Origin: Haemophilus paracuniculus
GTDB lineage: Bacteria > Pseudomonadota > Gammaproteobacteria > Enterobacterales > Pasteurellaceae
DNA length: 64,000 bases
Direction: 5' to 3'
NCBI RefSeq assembly: GCF_002015115.1
Contig: NZ_MUYA01000008.1
Coordinates: 136,650-200,649, forward strand
In this document: positions 37,009 through 46,129 of the stretch, piece by piece
Layout of the letters: each line of letters opens with the position of its first letter
How positions within the stretch are numbered: the first letter of the stretch is position 1
Program-made: the position numbers and the translations under genes
The notes under the pieces: generated by a model
What the model saw: the letters and a program-made list of their open reading frames with translations, nothing else
Told to the model about the DNA's origin: nothing
Database searches by the model: none

Positions 37009-37446
37009 TTATTGAATTAGTGTGGGAAATTCAAAAGGGTTGAGCAGTTTGATCTTCAACCCTTGAAAATCTTTGGTATTACGAGTAACCAGCGTTAAAT
37101 TGTGAGCCATTGCGGTGGCGGCGATTAACGCATCGTTATAAGAGCGTTTGTTGGGAATATGCAATTCCGCACACAGCAAGGCGATTTCGCTGGTAACGGG
37201 CAAGGTGCGATCTTGGTAGAGTAGGATCAAGGTTTTTTGATACCAATCTTCAAGCATTTTGCCCTGCGTAGGATCTTTCCGCATTTTTAACAGCCAGCCG
37301 ATTTTCACTTCCATTAGCGAAATCACGCTGATGCAGGTTTGCGAGGGCGGAATTTGTGCCAACCACTTTTGCACATTCGGATCGATTAAGCCCTTATCGA
37401 ATTTGCGTAATTCCGCCAGAATGTTGGTGTCGAGTAAGTATTTCAT
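37009..37446 (-). CDS. vapC: PIN-domain ribonuclease toxin (VapC type)
   Basis: Toxin of 145 residues. The PIN acidic residues are visible: LLDTNILAEL (Asp near 6), SVISLMEVKIG (Glu), SYNDALIAATA (Asp) and VTRNTKDF (Asp). It overlaps the antitoxin gene by 4 bp (ATGA), the usual order antitoxin then toxin. Likely cleaves a specific RNA, often initiator tRNA or rRNA in the family; the target here is unknown. Confidence 0.88.
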   Translation of the reverse strand: MKYLLDTNILAELRKFDKGLIDPNVQKWLAQIPPSQTCISVISLMEVKIGWLLKMRKDPTQGKMLEDWYQKTLILLYQDRTLPVTSEIALLCAELHIPNKRSYNDALIAATAMAHNLTLVTRNTKDFQGLKIKLLNPFEFPTLIQ

Positions 37447-37733
37447 TCGTCAAACAGTTCCTCATAGCGAAGATTCCAATCTTTGTCGTCTCGTTTAATT
37501 TCAAATACCTCATCAGGCAAATCTGACGCAGGGTGGTTACGACCAGAAAAGTATTCGGCGAAGCTCATTTCTTTGGTTTGAGGTTCTGGGGCTTGATACT
37601 GCTGAAACTGCTCATAACTTAGCACCACATTGGTAATTTTGCCCCGTTTGGTGATGTAAACGGGTTCGGTTTCGGCGACTTTCAGCACCTTGCTTGACCC
37701 TTGATTAAACTCGCGTGATGTGATGATTGCCAT
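37443..37733 (-). CDS. Phd/YefM-family antitoxin paired with the PIN toxin
   Basis: Antitoxin of 96 residues. The N-terminal DNA-binding Phd/YefM domain is recognisable (ITSREFNQGSSKVLKVAET, PVYITKRGKITNVVLSYEQF) and is followed by an acidic C-terminal tail (DEVFEIKRDDKDW) that would wrap the toxin. Likely autoregulates from the 163-bp gap before mutY, which is divergent. Confidence 0.87.
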   Translation of the reverse strand: MAIITSREFNQGSSKVLKVAETEPVYITKRGKITNVVLSYEQFQQYQAPEPQTKEMSFAEYFSGRNHPASDLPDEVFEIKRDDKDWNLRYEELFDE

Positions 37734-37896
37734 ATTTCCCCCTTTGGGTTGTTAAATTGTAGTAATGTTACTACATTGATCGTTTTTAGTACAACTTATT
37801 TTTACCCAATCGCAAAGTTTTGCAAAAAATCTTTCAAATCTGACCGCTTGCGGTATCATTTTGCCCTTTATTTTTGTGTGAAATGATGAGTGAGAC

Positions 37897-39012
37897 GTGA
37901 AAAAATTGCAGTTTCCGCTTGCCCAATCTTCCCCGAATAAGCCGTTTGCCAAGGCGGTTTTGGCGTGGTTTGAGCGGTATGGGCGTAAGCATTTGCCGTG
38001 GCAGGCGAACAAAACCCTTTACGGCGTGTGGTTGTCGGAAGTGATGTTGCAACAAACGCAGGTGGCAACGGTGATCCCTTATTTTGAGCGGTTTATCGCT
38101 CGTTTTCCGACCGTTACCGATTTAGCAAATGCCTCGCTAGACGAAGTGTTGCACCTCTGGACAGGCTTGGGCTATTACGCTCGGGCGAGGAATTTGCACA
38201 AGGCGGCACAACAAATTCGGGATCAGTTTGGCGGCGAATTTCCCACCGATTTTGACGAGGTGCTGGCGTTGTCAGGCGTGGGACGAAGCACCGCAGGGGC
38301 GATTTTGTCGTCCGTGCTGGACGCACCGCACCCGATTTTAGACGGCAACGTCAAGCGGGTGCTTTCTCGCTATTTTGCGGTTGAGGGCTGGTCGGGCGAA
38401 AAGGCGGTGGAAAATCGTTTGTGGGATCTCACCGCTTGCGTTACGCCAAGCTCGCAGGTGGCGGATTTTAATCAGGCGATGATGGATTTGGGGGCGATGA
38501 TTTGCACCCGCACCAAGCCAAAATGCTCGCTCTGCCCCCTCGAAAAATCTTGCGAGGCGAACGCTCGTCAAGCGTGGGCGGATTTCCCTGCCAAAAAGCT
38601 GAAAAAAACCTTGCCCGAACGCCAAAGCTATTTTTTGATTTTGAAACAAGGCTCAAAAGTATTGTTGCAACAGCGAGAGGCGAAAGGCTTGTGGGGCGGA
38701 TTATACGTTTTCCCGCAATTTGAGGATTTAGCAGCGATCAAGCGGTGGCTTTTGGCGAAAAATCTGCAAATTTCGCAACAATTAACCGCATTTCGCCACA
38801 CGTTTAGCCATTTTCATTTGGATATTTTTCCGATTTTGGTTGAACTTCCCCTTTCGCCGCAAAATGAATTAAAAGTGGCAGAAAATCGGGGAAATTATCG
38901 CCTTTCGGTATCTTCCGAAGCGGATTATTGGTATGATCTCGCCTTGCCGAGTGAAATCGGGCTGGCAACGCCCGTGAAACGAATCCTCGATGAGTTAATT
39001 TTTTCAATTTAA
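37897..39012 (+). CDS. mutY: A/G-specific adenine DNA glycosylase MutY
   Basis: Removes A mispaired with 8-oxoguanine. 371 residues: HhH-GPD domain with [20 protein letters not shown] (catalytic Glu in SEVMLQQT), [14 protein letters not shown] hairpin and [12 protein letters not shown] (catalytic Asp), the iron-sulfur motif [17 protein letters not shown], and a C-terminal NUDIX-like domain. GTG start at 37897, because the nearby ATG frames stop. Followed by yggX and mltC as in E. coli. Confidence 0.96.
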   Translation: MKKLQFPLAQSSPNKPFAKAVLAWFERYGRKHLPWQANKTLYGVWLSEVMLQQTQVATVIPYFERFIARFPTVTDLANASLDEVLHLWTGLGYYARARNLHKAAQQIRDQFGGEFPTDFDEVLALSGVGRSTAGAILSSVLDAPHPILDGNVKRVLSRYFAVEGWSGEKAVENRLWDLTACVTPSSQVADFNQAMMDLGAMICTRTKPKCSLCPLEKSCEANARQAWADFPAKKLKKTLPERQSYFLILKQGSKVLLQQREAKGLWGGLYVFPQFEDLAAIKRWLLAKNLQISQQLTAFRHTFSHFHLDIFPILVELPLSPQNELKVAENRGNYRLSVSSEADYWYDLALPSEIGLATPVKRILDELIFSI

Positions 39013-39022
39013 GGAAACCCAA

Positions 39023-39292
39023 ATGGCACGCACCGTATTTTGTGAGTACCTCAAACAAGAAGCCGAAGGCTTGGATTTTCAACTTTACCCAGGGGAATTG
39101 GGTAAACGCATTTTTGATTCGATCAGCAAACCAGCGTGGGCGGAATGGATTAAAAAACAGACAATGCTCGTCAATGAGAAAAAATTAAATATGATGAACC
39201 CTGAACACCGCCAACTGCTTGAAAGCGAAATGGTCAGTTTTTTGTTTGAGGGGAAAGATATTCATATTGAAGGCTATGTGCCGCAAAAATAA
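39023..39292 (+). CDS. yggX: Fe(2+)-trafficking protein YggX
   Basis: Small protein of 89 residues protecting iron-sulfur clusters from oxidation. Family sequence starts [20 protein letters not shown] and has [19 protein letters not shown]; the conserved Cys7 is present. It lies 10 bp after mutY, itself an iron-sulfur enzyme, and 9 bp before mltC, forming one operon. Confidence 0.96.
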   Translation: MARTVFCEYLKQEAEGLDFQLYPGELGKRIFDSISKPAWAEWIKKQTMLVNEKKLNMMNPEHRQLLESEMVSFLFEGKDIHIEGYVPQK

Positions 39293-39301
39293 GGTAATTC
39301 A

Positions 39302-40399
39302 ATGAAGAAGTATGCAAAATATTTGGCAGTGTTAGCCATTATTCCTTTCCTTGCCTCTTGTGGTAGCGACACCAAAAGCACCAGTAAAAAAAGTCGCACC
39401 AAAGCGGGCGGCACTTATAAAGATACCAACGGTTTGGACATTCTCACGGGGCAATTTTCGCAAAACATTGACGAAATTTGGGGCGTGAATGAGCTGTTGC
39501 AAGCCAGCCGTAAAGACTATGTGAAATATACGGATAAATTCTACACCCGTAGCCACATTTCCTTTGAAGACGGTCAGATCACGATTGAAACCTTAGGCGA
39601 TCAAAACCGCTTGCGTAATGCGATTATCCACACGCTCTTAATGGGTGGCGACCCTGCGGGGATCGACCTTTTCGCCTCGGGCGACACGCCAATCAGCGAC
39701 CGCCCGTTCTTGCGTGGTCAGGTGGTGGATCATTTCAGCCGTGAAATCTCAAACGTGGCGATTGCCAACGATTTTGCGACCTACCTGATTCAAAATAAAA
39801 CCAAAACTCGCCGCTTGCAAAACGGCAAAACCGTTACTTACGTTACGATTGAGATGATCGCCAACCACGTTGAAGTGCGTGCGAGAGCCTATTTGCCGAT
39901 TGTGCGTAAAATGGCGAAACGCTACGGCATTGATGAAAGCCTGATTTTGGGGATTATGGAAGTGGAATCGGCGTTCAACCCTTATGCGGTAAGCTATGCG
40001 AATGCGATTGGCTTGATGCAGGTTGTGCCACGCACCGCAGGGCGTGATATTTTTGCTCGTAAAGGAATGAGCGGACAACCAAGCCGTGAATACCTCTACC
40101 ACCCAGAAAATAACGTGGACGCAGGGACGCTTTACCTCACTATCTTGCGTGATGAATATCTGGACGGCATTACCGACCCAACTTCCAAACGCTACGCAAT
40201 GATTTCAGCGTATAACAGCGGTGCTGGGGCGGTGTTACGCGTGTTTGACCGCGATAAATATGCGGCAATTGATCGCATTAACGAACTCTCGCCAGACGCG
40301 GTGTATCGCATTTTAACCACCGCTCACCCGTCCTCGCAGGCTCGCAACTATTTAATAAAAGTAAGCAAAGCCCAAGAAAAATACCGCCGCGTGCGTTAA
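39302..40399 (+). CDS. mltC: membrane-bound lytic murein transglycosylase C MltC
   Basis: Outer-membrane lipoprotein of 365 residues that cleaves peptidoglycan glycan strands. Lipobox LASC with Cys20, an N-terminal MltC domain ([22 protein letters not shown]), then a soluble transglycosylase domain with catalytic Glu in [15 protein letters not shown] and [13 protein letters not shown], and the [13 protein letters not shown] motif. Third gene of mutY-yggX-mltC; terminator just downstream. Confidence 0.95.
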   Translation: MKKYAKYLAVLAIIPFLASCGSDTKSTSKKSRTKAGGTYKDTNGLDILTGQFSQNIDEIWGVNELLQASRKDYVKYTDKFYTRSHISFEDGQITIETLGDQNRLRNAIIHTLLMGGDPAGIDLFASGDTPISDRPFLRGQVVDHFSREISNVAIANDFATYLIQNKTKTRRLQNGKTVTYVTIEMIANHVEVRARAYLPIVRKMAKRYGIDESLILGIMEVESAFNPYAVSYANAIGLMQVVPRTAGRDIFARKGMSGQPSREYLYHPENNVDAGTLYLTILRDEYLDGITDPTSKRYAMISAYNSGAGAVLRVFDRDKYAAIDRINELSPDAVYRILTTAHPSSQARNYLIKVSKAQEKYRRVR

Positions 40400-40408
40400 T
40401 TTCATTCG

Positions 40409-40447
40409 CAAAAATGTCTTAATCGAAAGATTGAGGCATTTTTTTCA
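40409..40447 (+). terminator. terminator of mutY-yggX-mltC
   Basis: AAAATGtCTtAATC-GAAA-GATTgAGgCATTTTTTT, an imperfect stem with a long T tail. Confidence 0.8.
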
Positions 40448-40633
40448 ACAAGCGGTCGGATTTTGCGAAATTTTTCACAATCTACCCGCTTGCAACGGGT
40501 TTTTTATGGCACGAAAAATCTTGCCAATGGGCGATTTTTTCCGCCCAAAGAATGTAAAAATGTTGTAAAAATACCCGATATGCACAAAAAACTAGCTTTC
40601 AACGCATTTTTTCAGATTTTTTGCAAAAAACGT

Positions 40634-40662
40634 TTGACGAGCCGAAACGAAATCCGCATAAT
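40634..40662 (+). promoter_or_regulatory. promoter of the tRNA-Phe/tRNA-Asn unit
   Basis: TTGACG (40634-40639), 17-bp spacer, CATAAT (40657-40662), followed by a GC-rich discriminator (ACGCCCCGC) typical of stable-RNA promoters under stringent control. Confidence 0.65.
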
Positions 40663-40683
40663 ACGCCCCGCAAACGACGAGAT

Positions 40684-40759
40684 GCCTCGATAGCTCAGTC
40701 GGTAGAGCAGGGGATTGAAAATCCCCGTGTCGGTGGTTCGATTCCGCCTCGAGGCACCA
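40684..40759 (+). tRNA. tRNA-Phe (anticodon GAA)
   Basis: 76 nt with encoded CCA. Acceptor GCCTCGA pairs with TCGAGGC; D-arm GCTCAGTCGGTAGAGC; anticodon stem GGGGATTGAAAATCCCC with GAA; T-arm GGTTCGATTCC. Closely resembles E. coli tRNA-Phe. Confidence 0.98.
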
Positions 40760-40779
40760 CTTAAATTGCAAAGTGCTAT

Positions 40780-40855
40780 TCCTCCTTAGTTCAGTCGGTA
40801 GAACGGTGGACTGTTAATCCATATGTCGCAGGTTCGAGTCCCGCAGGAGGAGCCA
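40780..40855 (+). tRNA. tRNA-Asn (anticodon GTT)
   Basis: 76 nt with encoded CCA. Acceptor TCCTCCT pairs with AGGAGGA; D-arm GTTCAGTCGGTAGAAC; anticodon loop CTGTTAA with GTT; T-arm GGTTCGAGTCC. Twenty bases after tRNA-Phe, in the same transcript. Confidence 0.98.
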
Positions 40856-40862
40856 TATTCAT

Positions 40863-40898
40863 AGCCCCGATGAGAAATCATCGGGGTTTTTCTTTTTT
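40863..40898 (+). terminator. terminator of the tRNA unit
   Basis: CCCCGATGA-GAAA-TCATCGGGG followed by TTTTTCTTTTTT. Confidence 0.92.
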
Positions 40899-41006
40899 CG
40901 CATTTCATAAATTTTCCAAAATCCTATCCCTTGCGGTTTGCCTTTCTGCAAATTTTCTAGCTGATACAATGTTTGGTTGTATTTTGTTCAATTAAATTTT
41001 ACTTGC

Positions 41007-41033
41007 TTGACAATTGTTTTTTTTTTTTACAAT
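41007..41033 (+). promoter_or_regulatory. promoter with a poly-T(12) spacer, candidate phase-variable
   Basis: A perfect -35 TTGACA (41007-41012) and -10 TACAAT (41028-41033) are separated by 15 bp, of which T17-T27 are part of a 12-T run (41017-41028). Slippage adding two T would give the optimal 17-bp spacing. Transcription would start near 41040, 27 nt before the first lipoprotein start. Variation itself is inferred. Confidence 0.65.
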
Positions 41034-41066
41034 TCGGTAAGTTTAACTAAGTTTTGTGAGGCTTCT

Positions 41067-41348
41067 ATGAATTTGAAATTTTTATGTATAGCCCCTTTTG
41101 TTTTTGGGGTTACAGGTTGTAGTTCTTTTAGTTCTCTTTATTTGCCAAAAGCAACAGGGCAAAGCGATGCGGAAATTGCTCAACGCCGTGCGGAAATTCG
41201 TGCAATGGAAATGCAAGACTATCGAGATGAGCGTAAAAAACGTCAAGATGCCATTGAAGATTTGGGTACAATGGAAATGAACCGTGCTAAGGCAATCAAT
41301 AAATCAAGAGAAAACTCAAGTAAACAAAAAATTTATATCATTCGTTAA
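41067..41348 (+). CDS. small lipoprotein of unknown function (first of two)
   Basis: Protein of 93 residues with a lipoprotein signal (MNLKFLCIAPFVFGVTGC, lipobox VTGC, Cys18). The mature part is highly charged and helical (AEIAQRRAEIRAMEMQDYRD, DERKKRQDAIEDLG), suggesting a coiled coil. I recognise no family. ATG follows GTGAGG. Eighteen bases before the second lipoprotein gene; both probably use the poly-T promoter upstream. Confidence 0.75.
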   Translation: MNLKFLCIAPFVFGVTGCSSFSSLYLPKATGQSDAEIAQRRAEIRAMEMQDYRDERKKRQDAIEDLGTMEMNRAKAINKSRENSSKQKIYIIR

Positions 41349-41366
41349 TTTATGAGGGAAACCAAA

Positions 41367-41639
41367 ATGAAAAAATTATTGATTGTTTTAGGTATGTCAG
41401 CATTATTAACTGCTTGTGCAGGAACAGAAGATATTAACGCATCTCGTGGGTTAAATTCTTCTCGTGTTACCAAAGCTGAGTTGGATCAATATAACAAGCA
41501 ACGTGCAAATGAAATTGCGGAATCTCAAACCCAAGCAGCCAAAGCACAAGGCTATTCAGAAACTATCCGTCAAGGTTCATCAGCGGTTCAATCTGTAATG
41601 GGTGCGGTAAGTTCAATTCGTGGTGTATTTGGATTTTAA
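41367..41639 (+). CDS. small lipoprotein of unknown function (second of two)
   Basis: Protein of 90 residues with signal MKKLLIVLGMSALLTAC (lipobox LTAC, Cys17). The mature part is Gln/Ala/Ser-rich and ends in a hydrophobic Gly-containing segment (SVMGAVSSIRGVFGF), possibly membrane-associated. No family recognised. ATG follows GAGGGA. Codon usage is plainer and more AT-rich than in the neighbouring ffh. Confidence 0.78.
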   Translation: MKKLLIVLGMSALLTACAGTEDINASRGLNSSRVTKAELDQYNKQRANEIAESQTQAAKAQGYSETIRQGSSAVQSVMGAVSSIRGVFGF

Positions 41640-41653
41640 TTTTTCATAATGTC

Positions 41654-41689
41654 TCAAAGCCATTTCAACAGAAATGGCTTTTCTTTTGT
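41654..41689 (+). terminator. terminator of the lipoprotein pair
   Basis: AAAGCCATTTC-AACA-GAAATGGCTTTT followed by CTTTTG. Confidence 0.88.
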
Positions 41690-41787
41690 GCTTATCCCCC
41701 AATCCCCCCGATTATTTTGTATAATGCCCCACATTTTCCGCTGACAAGCGGTCAGATTGTTAGAAATTTTTGCACATCGAGAAAATT

Positions 41788-43167
41788 ATGTTTGAAAACC
41801 TTTCCGAACGATTATCGAAAACCCTTCGCAATATCAGTGGCAAGGGGCGTTTAACCGAAGACAATATCAAAGACACCCTGCGTGAAGTGCGTATGGCGTT
41901 ATTGGAAGCAGACGTGGCGTTGCCCGTGGTGCGTGAGTTTATCAATAAGGTCAAAGAGCGTGCGATTGGGGTGGAAGTCAATAAAAGCCTCACCCCAGGG
42001 CAAGAGTTCGTCAAGATCGTCCAAAACGAGTTAGAACAAGCAATGGGCGAGGCGAACGAGAGCCTTAACCTCGCCACCCAACCGCCTGCGGTGATTTTAA
42101 TGGCGGGTTTACAAGGGGCGGGTAAAACCACCTCGGTGGGGAAATTGGCGAAATTCCTCAAAGAACGCCATAAGAAAAAGGTGTTAGTGGTGTCTGCGGA
42201 CGTTTACCGCCCTGCGGCGATCAAGCAACTTCAAACCCTTGCTGAAACCCTCAATGTAGATTTCTTCCCAACGGAAACCAGCCAAAAGCCTGTGGAAATT
42301 GCCGAAAATGCGTTAAAACACGCCAAGCTCAATTTTTTTGATGTGTTGATTGTCGATACCGCAGGGCGTTTGCACGTGGACGGCGAGATGATGGAAGAAA
42401 TCCAGCAGATCCACCAAGTGTTGAATCCGATTGAAACCCTCTTTACGGTGGATGCAATGACGGGGCAAGATGCGGCGAACACGGCAAAAGCCTTTAATGA
42501 AGCATTACCGCTCACTGGCGTAATCTTAACCAAAGTGGACGGCGATGCACGAGGCGGTGCGGCGTTGTCGATTCGTCAAATTACAGGCAAGCCGATTAAA
42601 TTCCTCGGGGTGGGCGAGAAAACTGATGCGTTAGAGCCGTTCCACCCTGATCGAATTGCCTCTCGCATTTTGGGAATGGGTGATGTGCTGTCGCTGATCG
42701 AAGATTTAGAGCGTTCGGTAGATCGTGAAAAAGCGGAAAAAATGGCACAAAAATTCAAGAAAGGCGATGATTTCACCCTTGAAGATTTCCGTGAACAGTT
42801 GATCGAAATGAAGAAAATGGGCGGAATGATGTCGATGCTCGACAAATTACCAGGGGCAAAAAATTTGCCCGACCACGTTAAAAATCAAGTGGATGACAAA
42901 ATGTTCGTCAAAATGGAAGCGATCATCAACTCAATGACCCTCAAAGAACGTGCTAACCCAGACATCATCAAAGGCTCACGCCGCCGCCGAATTGCTCTTG
43001 GCTCAGGCACGCAGGTGCAAGACGTAAATAAACTGCTCAAACAGTTTGACGAAATGCAACGTATGATGAAAAAAATGCGTAAAGGTGGAATGGCGAAGAT
43101 GATGCGAGGAATGAAGGGGCTGATGGGCGGCGGACTTGGTGGCTTGGGCGGAATGTTTGGGCGTTAG
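41788..43167 (+). CDS. ffh: signal recognition particle protein Ffh (SRP54)
   Basis: GTPase of 459 residues that, with 4.5S RNA, delivers nascent membrane proteins to FtsY. N domain MFENLSERLSKTLRNISGKG, G domain with LMAGLQGAGKTTSVGKLAKF (G1), VDTAGRLH (G3) and TKVDGDARGG (G4), then the Met-rich M domain (KKMGGMMSMLDKLPG, MQRMMKKMRKGG) ending GGLGGLGGMFGR. The ATG at 41788 is chosen over an upstream codon at 41770 to match family N-termini. Confidence 0.97.
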   Translation: MFENLSERLSKTLRNISGKGRLTEDNIKDTLREVRMALLEADVALPVVREFINKVKERAIGVEVNKSLTPGQEFVKIVQNELEQAMGEANESLNLATQPPAVILMAGLQGAGKTTSVGKLAKFLKERHKKKVLVVSADVYRPAAIKQLQTLAETLNVDFFPTETSQKPVEIAENALKHAKLNFFDVLIVDTAGRLHVDGEMMEEIQQIHQVLNPIETLFTVDAMTGQDAANTAKAFNEALPLTGVILTKVDGDARGGAALSIRQITGKPIKFLGVGEKTDALEPFHPDRIASRILGMGDVLSLIEDLERSVDREKAEKMAQKFKKGDDFTLEDFREQLIEMKKMGGMMSMLDKLPGAKNLPDHVKNQVDDKMFVKMEAIINSMTLKERANPDIIKGSRRRRIALGSGTQVQDVNKLLKQFDEMQRMMKKMRKGGMAKMMRGMKGLMGGGLGGLGGMFGR

Positions 43168-43188
43168 GTTTCAACTTTTATTCTCTGC

Positions 43189-43226
43189 AAGCGGTCAGAT
43201 TTTAAAAAAAATCTGACCGTTTTTTA
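43189..43226 (+). terminator. ffh terminator with uptake-signal stem
   Basis: CGGTCAGATTTT (43192-43203) pairs with AAAATCTGACCG (43208-43219), then TTTTTT. The stem carries an uptake-signal core. Confidence 0.9.
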
Positions 43227-43273
43227 TTGAAATTTTTCAAAATCCCACCCCTTGCAAGCTAAATTCTGAGGCA

Positions 43274-43303
43274 ATAAAAAACCACCTTTCGGTGGTTTTT
43301 TGT
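43274..43303 (-). terminator. nap operon terminator
   Basis: AAAAACCACC-TTTC-GGTGGTTTTT beyond the napC stop; symmetrical, so works on either strand. Confidence 0.88.
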
Positions 43304-43314
43304 GAATGAGATGA

Positions 43315-43923
43315 TTATTTTGCTGGCTGTTCGTTTTCTTTCGGGGCGAAGCCAGATTTGATGCCTTTCATATCAGGTAAATCGTGGGCGATCCCTTTGT
43401 GGCAGTCGATACAGGTTTTCCCCTCTTTTTCCGCCATTGCGTGCATTTTCGCGGCCACGTTTTTCTGTTGGGTAAAGTCCATATCTTGGAAGTTATGGCA
43501 GTTGCGGCACTCTTGCGAGTTGTTGGCTTTCATTCTTGCCCATTCACGTTCCGCCATTGCCAAACGGTGAGCTTCAAATTTTTCTTTGGTATCGACTTTG
43601 CCTGTGAGGTAAGCATAAACCTCTTTACTTGCTTCAATTTTACGAGTCCATTTCGGAATGAACTCTTTCGGTAAGTGGCAATCGGAACAGATTACTTTCA
43701 CGCCACTGCGGTTATTGTAGTGTGGTGAAGCACGATATTCCGGCACGACATCATTCATATGGCAACTGGAACAGAATTTTTCCGAGTTGGTGTATTCAAG
43801 GGCAACGTTAAATCCGCCCCACAATAAAATCCCAGCAAGGGCGGCGGCGACCACAATGAAGCCTACGCCAATTTTGCTCGGGGTGCGGAATTTCGTCCAA
43901 AAGGCTTTGATCAGCTTGAACAT
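43315..43923 (-). CDS. napC: tetrahaem cytochrome c NapC
   Basis: Membrane-anchored quinol dehydrogenase of 202 residues (NapC/NirT family) passing electrons from menaquinol to NapB. One N-terminal helix (IGVGFIVVAAALAGILLW) precedes four haem motifs CSSCH, CSDCH, CRNCH and CIDCH. Last gene of napFDAGHBC; its start overlaps the napB stop by one base. Confidence 0.95.
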   Translation of the reverse strand: MFKLIKAFWTKFRTPSKIGVGFIVVAAALAGILLWGGFNVALEYTNSEKFCSSCHMNDVVPEYRASPHYNNRSGVKVICSDCHLPKEFIPKWTRKIEASKEVYAYLTGKVDTKEKFEAHRLAMAEREWARMKANNSQECRNCHNFQDMDFTQQKNVAAKMHAMAEKEGKTCIDCHKGIAHDLPDMKGIKSGFAPKENEQPAK

Positions 43924-44348
43924 TATTTACCCCCAAAACCTTTGGTTGGTTCAAATTGGTTTTCGATGATCGGATCAACATCAGCTTGTGGAACGTGGCA
44001 TTGTAAGCAGAAATAACGGCGAGGCGAGGTTTCCGCCGATACGTTGCCTTGACGATCCATAAAGTGAGTTGGGCTAATGCGAGGTGCGCCGGTGGTGCGG
44101 TAGTTTTCGACCCCGTGGCAGTTTAAGCATTGGTTGGTGTTTTTGGTAACTTGGTAGCCTTTTACGCTGTGCGGAATCATCGGCGGTTGATTCACATAGT
44201 TCAAGCCGATTTTGCCGTTATCCTTTGGCATATTTTCAAAGGCTGGGGCGGTGCTTTCTGCACCTTCGGCAATGCTTGAACCCACTTTTTCCACTGCAAA
44301 GCTAGACACTGCAAGGCTTGCAAATAATAGGGCGAGATATTTTTTCAT
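43923..44348 (-). CDS. napB: dihaem cytochrome c NapB
   Basis: Periplasmic electron-transfer subunit of the nitrate reductase, 141 residues. Signal peptide MKKYLALLFASLAVSSFAVE, then YVNQPPMIPHSVKGYQVTKN and two haem motifs CLNCH and CLQCH with HFMDRQGN between, as in other NapB. Lies 18 bp after napH. Confidence 0.95.
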   Translation of the reverse strand: MKKYLALLFASLAVSSFAVEKVGSSIAEGAESTAPAFENMPKDNGKIGLNYVNQPPMIPHSVKGYQVTKNTNQCLNCHGVENYRTTGAPRISPTHFMDRQGNVSAETSPRRYFCLQCHVPQADVDPIIENQFEPTKGFGGK

Positions 44349-44366
44349 TGTTCACTCCGTTAAAAA

Positions 44367-45242
44367 TTAGCAGTTTTTGACCGCGATCTCACGTTTGAAA
44401 CGTGTGCTGAGGCTAAAAACTTGTTCTGCACAGACATCAATACAACGTCCGCAACTAATACAATCAGGGGATAACACGATGGTGCTATCTTGGGGCTTGC
44501 CGTTGAGGGGCAAGCGTAATACTTGGGGTTCGGGGCAGACGTGGAAGCAATCCATACAGCGGTCGCATTTGGCTCGGTCGGTAACTTTAATTCGCACGAG
44601 GCTTTTCGCCCCGATCACGCCATACATCGCCCCAATCGGGCAGAGATGACCGCACCAGCCGTGTTCCACAATCAGCAGATCGAATAAAAACACCGCCGCC
44701 ACCAGCCACAGGGTTGCCCCCAGTCCGAACACAAAGGTGCGACCGACTGCTGCCACGGGGTTGATCCATTCCCACAACAGCGTGCCTGAAATGGCACTGC
44801 CGACAAGGATCATCGCCAAAATGCCGTAGCGTAACGAGCGAGGCAGTTTTGCCGATTGGCGGATGCCGAGTTTGCGTCTTAGCCACGCAGCGAGATCCGT
44901 TACCACATTCACAGGACAGACCCAACCGCAGAACACTTTGCTCGCCAACAAGCCGTAGCAGACGATAATCACGCCCGCCCCGACTAAGGTTTTCCACTCG
45001 GGCAAGTAGCCTGTGGCGAGGCTTTGTGCCACGATCAGCGGATCGCTTAATGGGATGACGTCCAACAACAGGCTGGCACTGTAATTGCCTTTTAAGATCC
45101 ACAGATTCCAAAACGGACCACTTAAAAACATCAGCACAATGCTGAGTTGGCTTAATCGGCGAAGGATCAAAAAGCGGTGGGCTTGCCACCAGCCGAGTTT
45201 TTCAATCGCTTCTTTGCCAGCTTCTTTGAGTAGGTTTGCCAT
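44367..45242 (-). CDS. napH: quinol dehydrogenase membrane subunit NapH
   Basis: Integral membrane iron-sulfur protein of 291 residues, about four helices, with two CxxxCP motifs (CGWVCPVN, CGHLCPIG) and two C-terminal 4Fe-4S motifs (CDRCMDCFHVCPEP, CISCGRCIDVC). With NapG it takes electrons from ubiquinol-type quinols. Start overlaps the napG stop by one base. Confidence 0.94.
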   Translation of the reverse strand: MANLLKEAGKEAIEKLGWWQAHRFLILRRLSQLSIVLMFLSGPFWNLWILKGNYSASLLLDVIPLSDPLIVAQSLATGYLPEWKTLVGAGVIIVCYGLLASKVFCGWVCPVNVVTDLAAWLRRKLGIRQSAKLPRSLRYGILAMILVGSAISGTLLWEWINPVAAVGRTFVFGLGATLWLVAAVFLFDLLIVEHGWCGHLCPIGAMYGVIGAKSLVRIKVTDRAKCDRCMDCFHVCPEPQVLRLPLNGKPQDSTIVLSPDCISCGRCIDVCAEQVFSLSTRFKREIAVKNC

Positions 45243-46108
45243 TATTGCCCCCCTGCCCCGTTCGAGCCGTTTAAGCCGTCTGAACCGAATAAGCCCGATT
45301 TTCCGCCTTGACCGCCTAATCCGCCAAAACCTTGTGGCACAAGGGTTGGTTCAGCAGGTTCGGTTGGATTAGCGTTTTTTTCCGAAAATCCTACCCCTTG
45401 TTGAGGGGCTTTTTGCTTGGCTTTGTTCGCTTTTTCCTGCTCTTGCCAGCTTAACCGATAATGTTTGCCCAACATTCCTTTGGCGAGCGAGATTGGCAAC
45501 ACCTTAATCGCCGCCTCTTCCAGCACGCAGGCTTCTTCGCATTTGCCACAGCCCGTGCAAGCGTCCGAATGGACGGTCGGGATAAATTTGGCGTGCTTGC
45601 CTGAACGCTCGTTGCGTTGCATTTCGAGGGTGATCGCCTTATCAATCAGCGGACAAACCCGATAGCATACATCACAACGCAAGCCTTGCCAGTTCAAGCA
45701 GGTTTCTTGATCCAACAACACCGACAAGCCCATTCGAGCATCGTCAATGTTGGTTAAATTTGGATCTAACGCACCGCTTGGACAAGCCTTGACGCACGGA
45801 ATATCAGGACACATTTCGCACGGTTTATCGCGAGCGATAAAATAGGGCGTGCCAGCCTCAACGGGCGACAGCAAGGACGCCAAATGCAACATCTCGTAAG
45901 GACAGGCTTGAACGCATTGTCCGCACCGCACGCAAGCGGCGGCGAAATCTTTATCATCGGCTAACGCCCCAGGGGGACGCAACGCTACCCCTTGTCGGGC
46001 AAGGCTCTGCTGTTGCTGTAAGCCTAAAATAATGCCCACCCCACAAACCCCAGCCACGGTACGCGTAGCGTTTTTCAAAAACTGACGGCGGTTTGGGTCG
46101 AGTTTCAA
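45242..46108 (-). CDS. napG: ferredoxin-type protein NapG
   Basis: Periplasmic iron-sulfur protein of 288 residues exported by Tat (NRRQFLKN motif near residue 6, then [13 protein letters not shown]). Four 4Fe-4S motifs: [49 protein letters not shown]. After about residue 230 it carries an unusual tail, [20 protein letters not shown] and further Gly/Ser repeats, not expected of NapG. Part of that tail (QQGVGF) is encoded by a uptake-signal variant at 45385-45400. Confidence 0.92.
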   Translation of the reverse strand: MKLDPNRRQFLKNATRTVAGVCGVGIILGLQQQQSLARQGVALRPPGALADDKDFAAACVRCGQCVQACPYEMLHLASLLSPVEAGTPYFIARDKPCEMCPDIPCVKACPSGALDPNLTNIDDARMGLSVLLDQETCLNWQGLRCDVCYRVCPLIDKAITLEMQRNERSGKHAKFIPTVHSDACTGCGKCEEACVLEEAAIKVLPISLAKGMLGKHYRLSWQEQEKANKAKQKAPQQGVGFSEKNANPTEPAEPTLVPQGFGGLGGQGGKSGLFGSDGLNGSNGAGGQ

Positions 46109-46129
46109 GGTTGATCCTCTCTATTCTTA

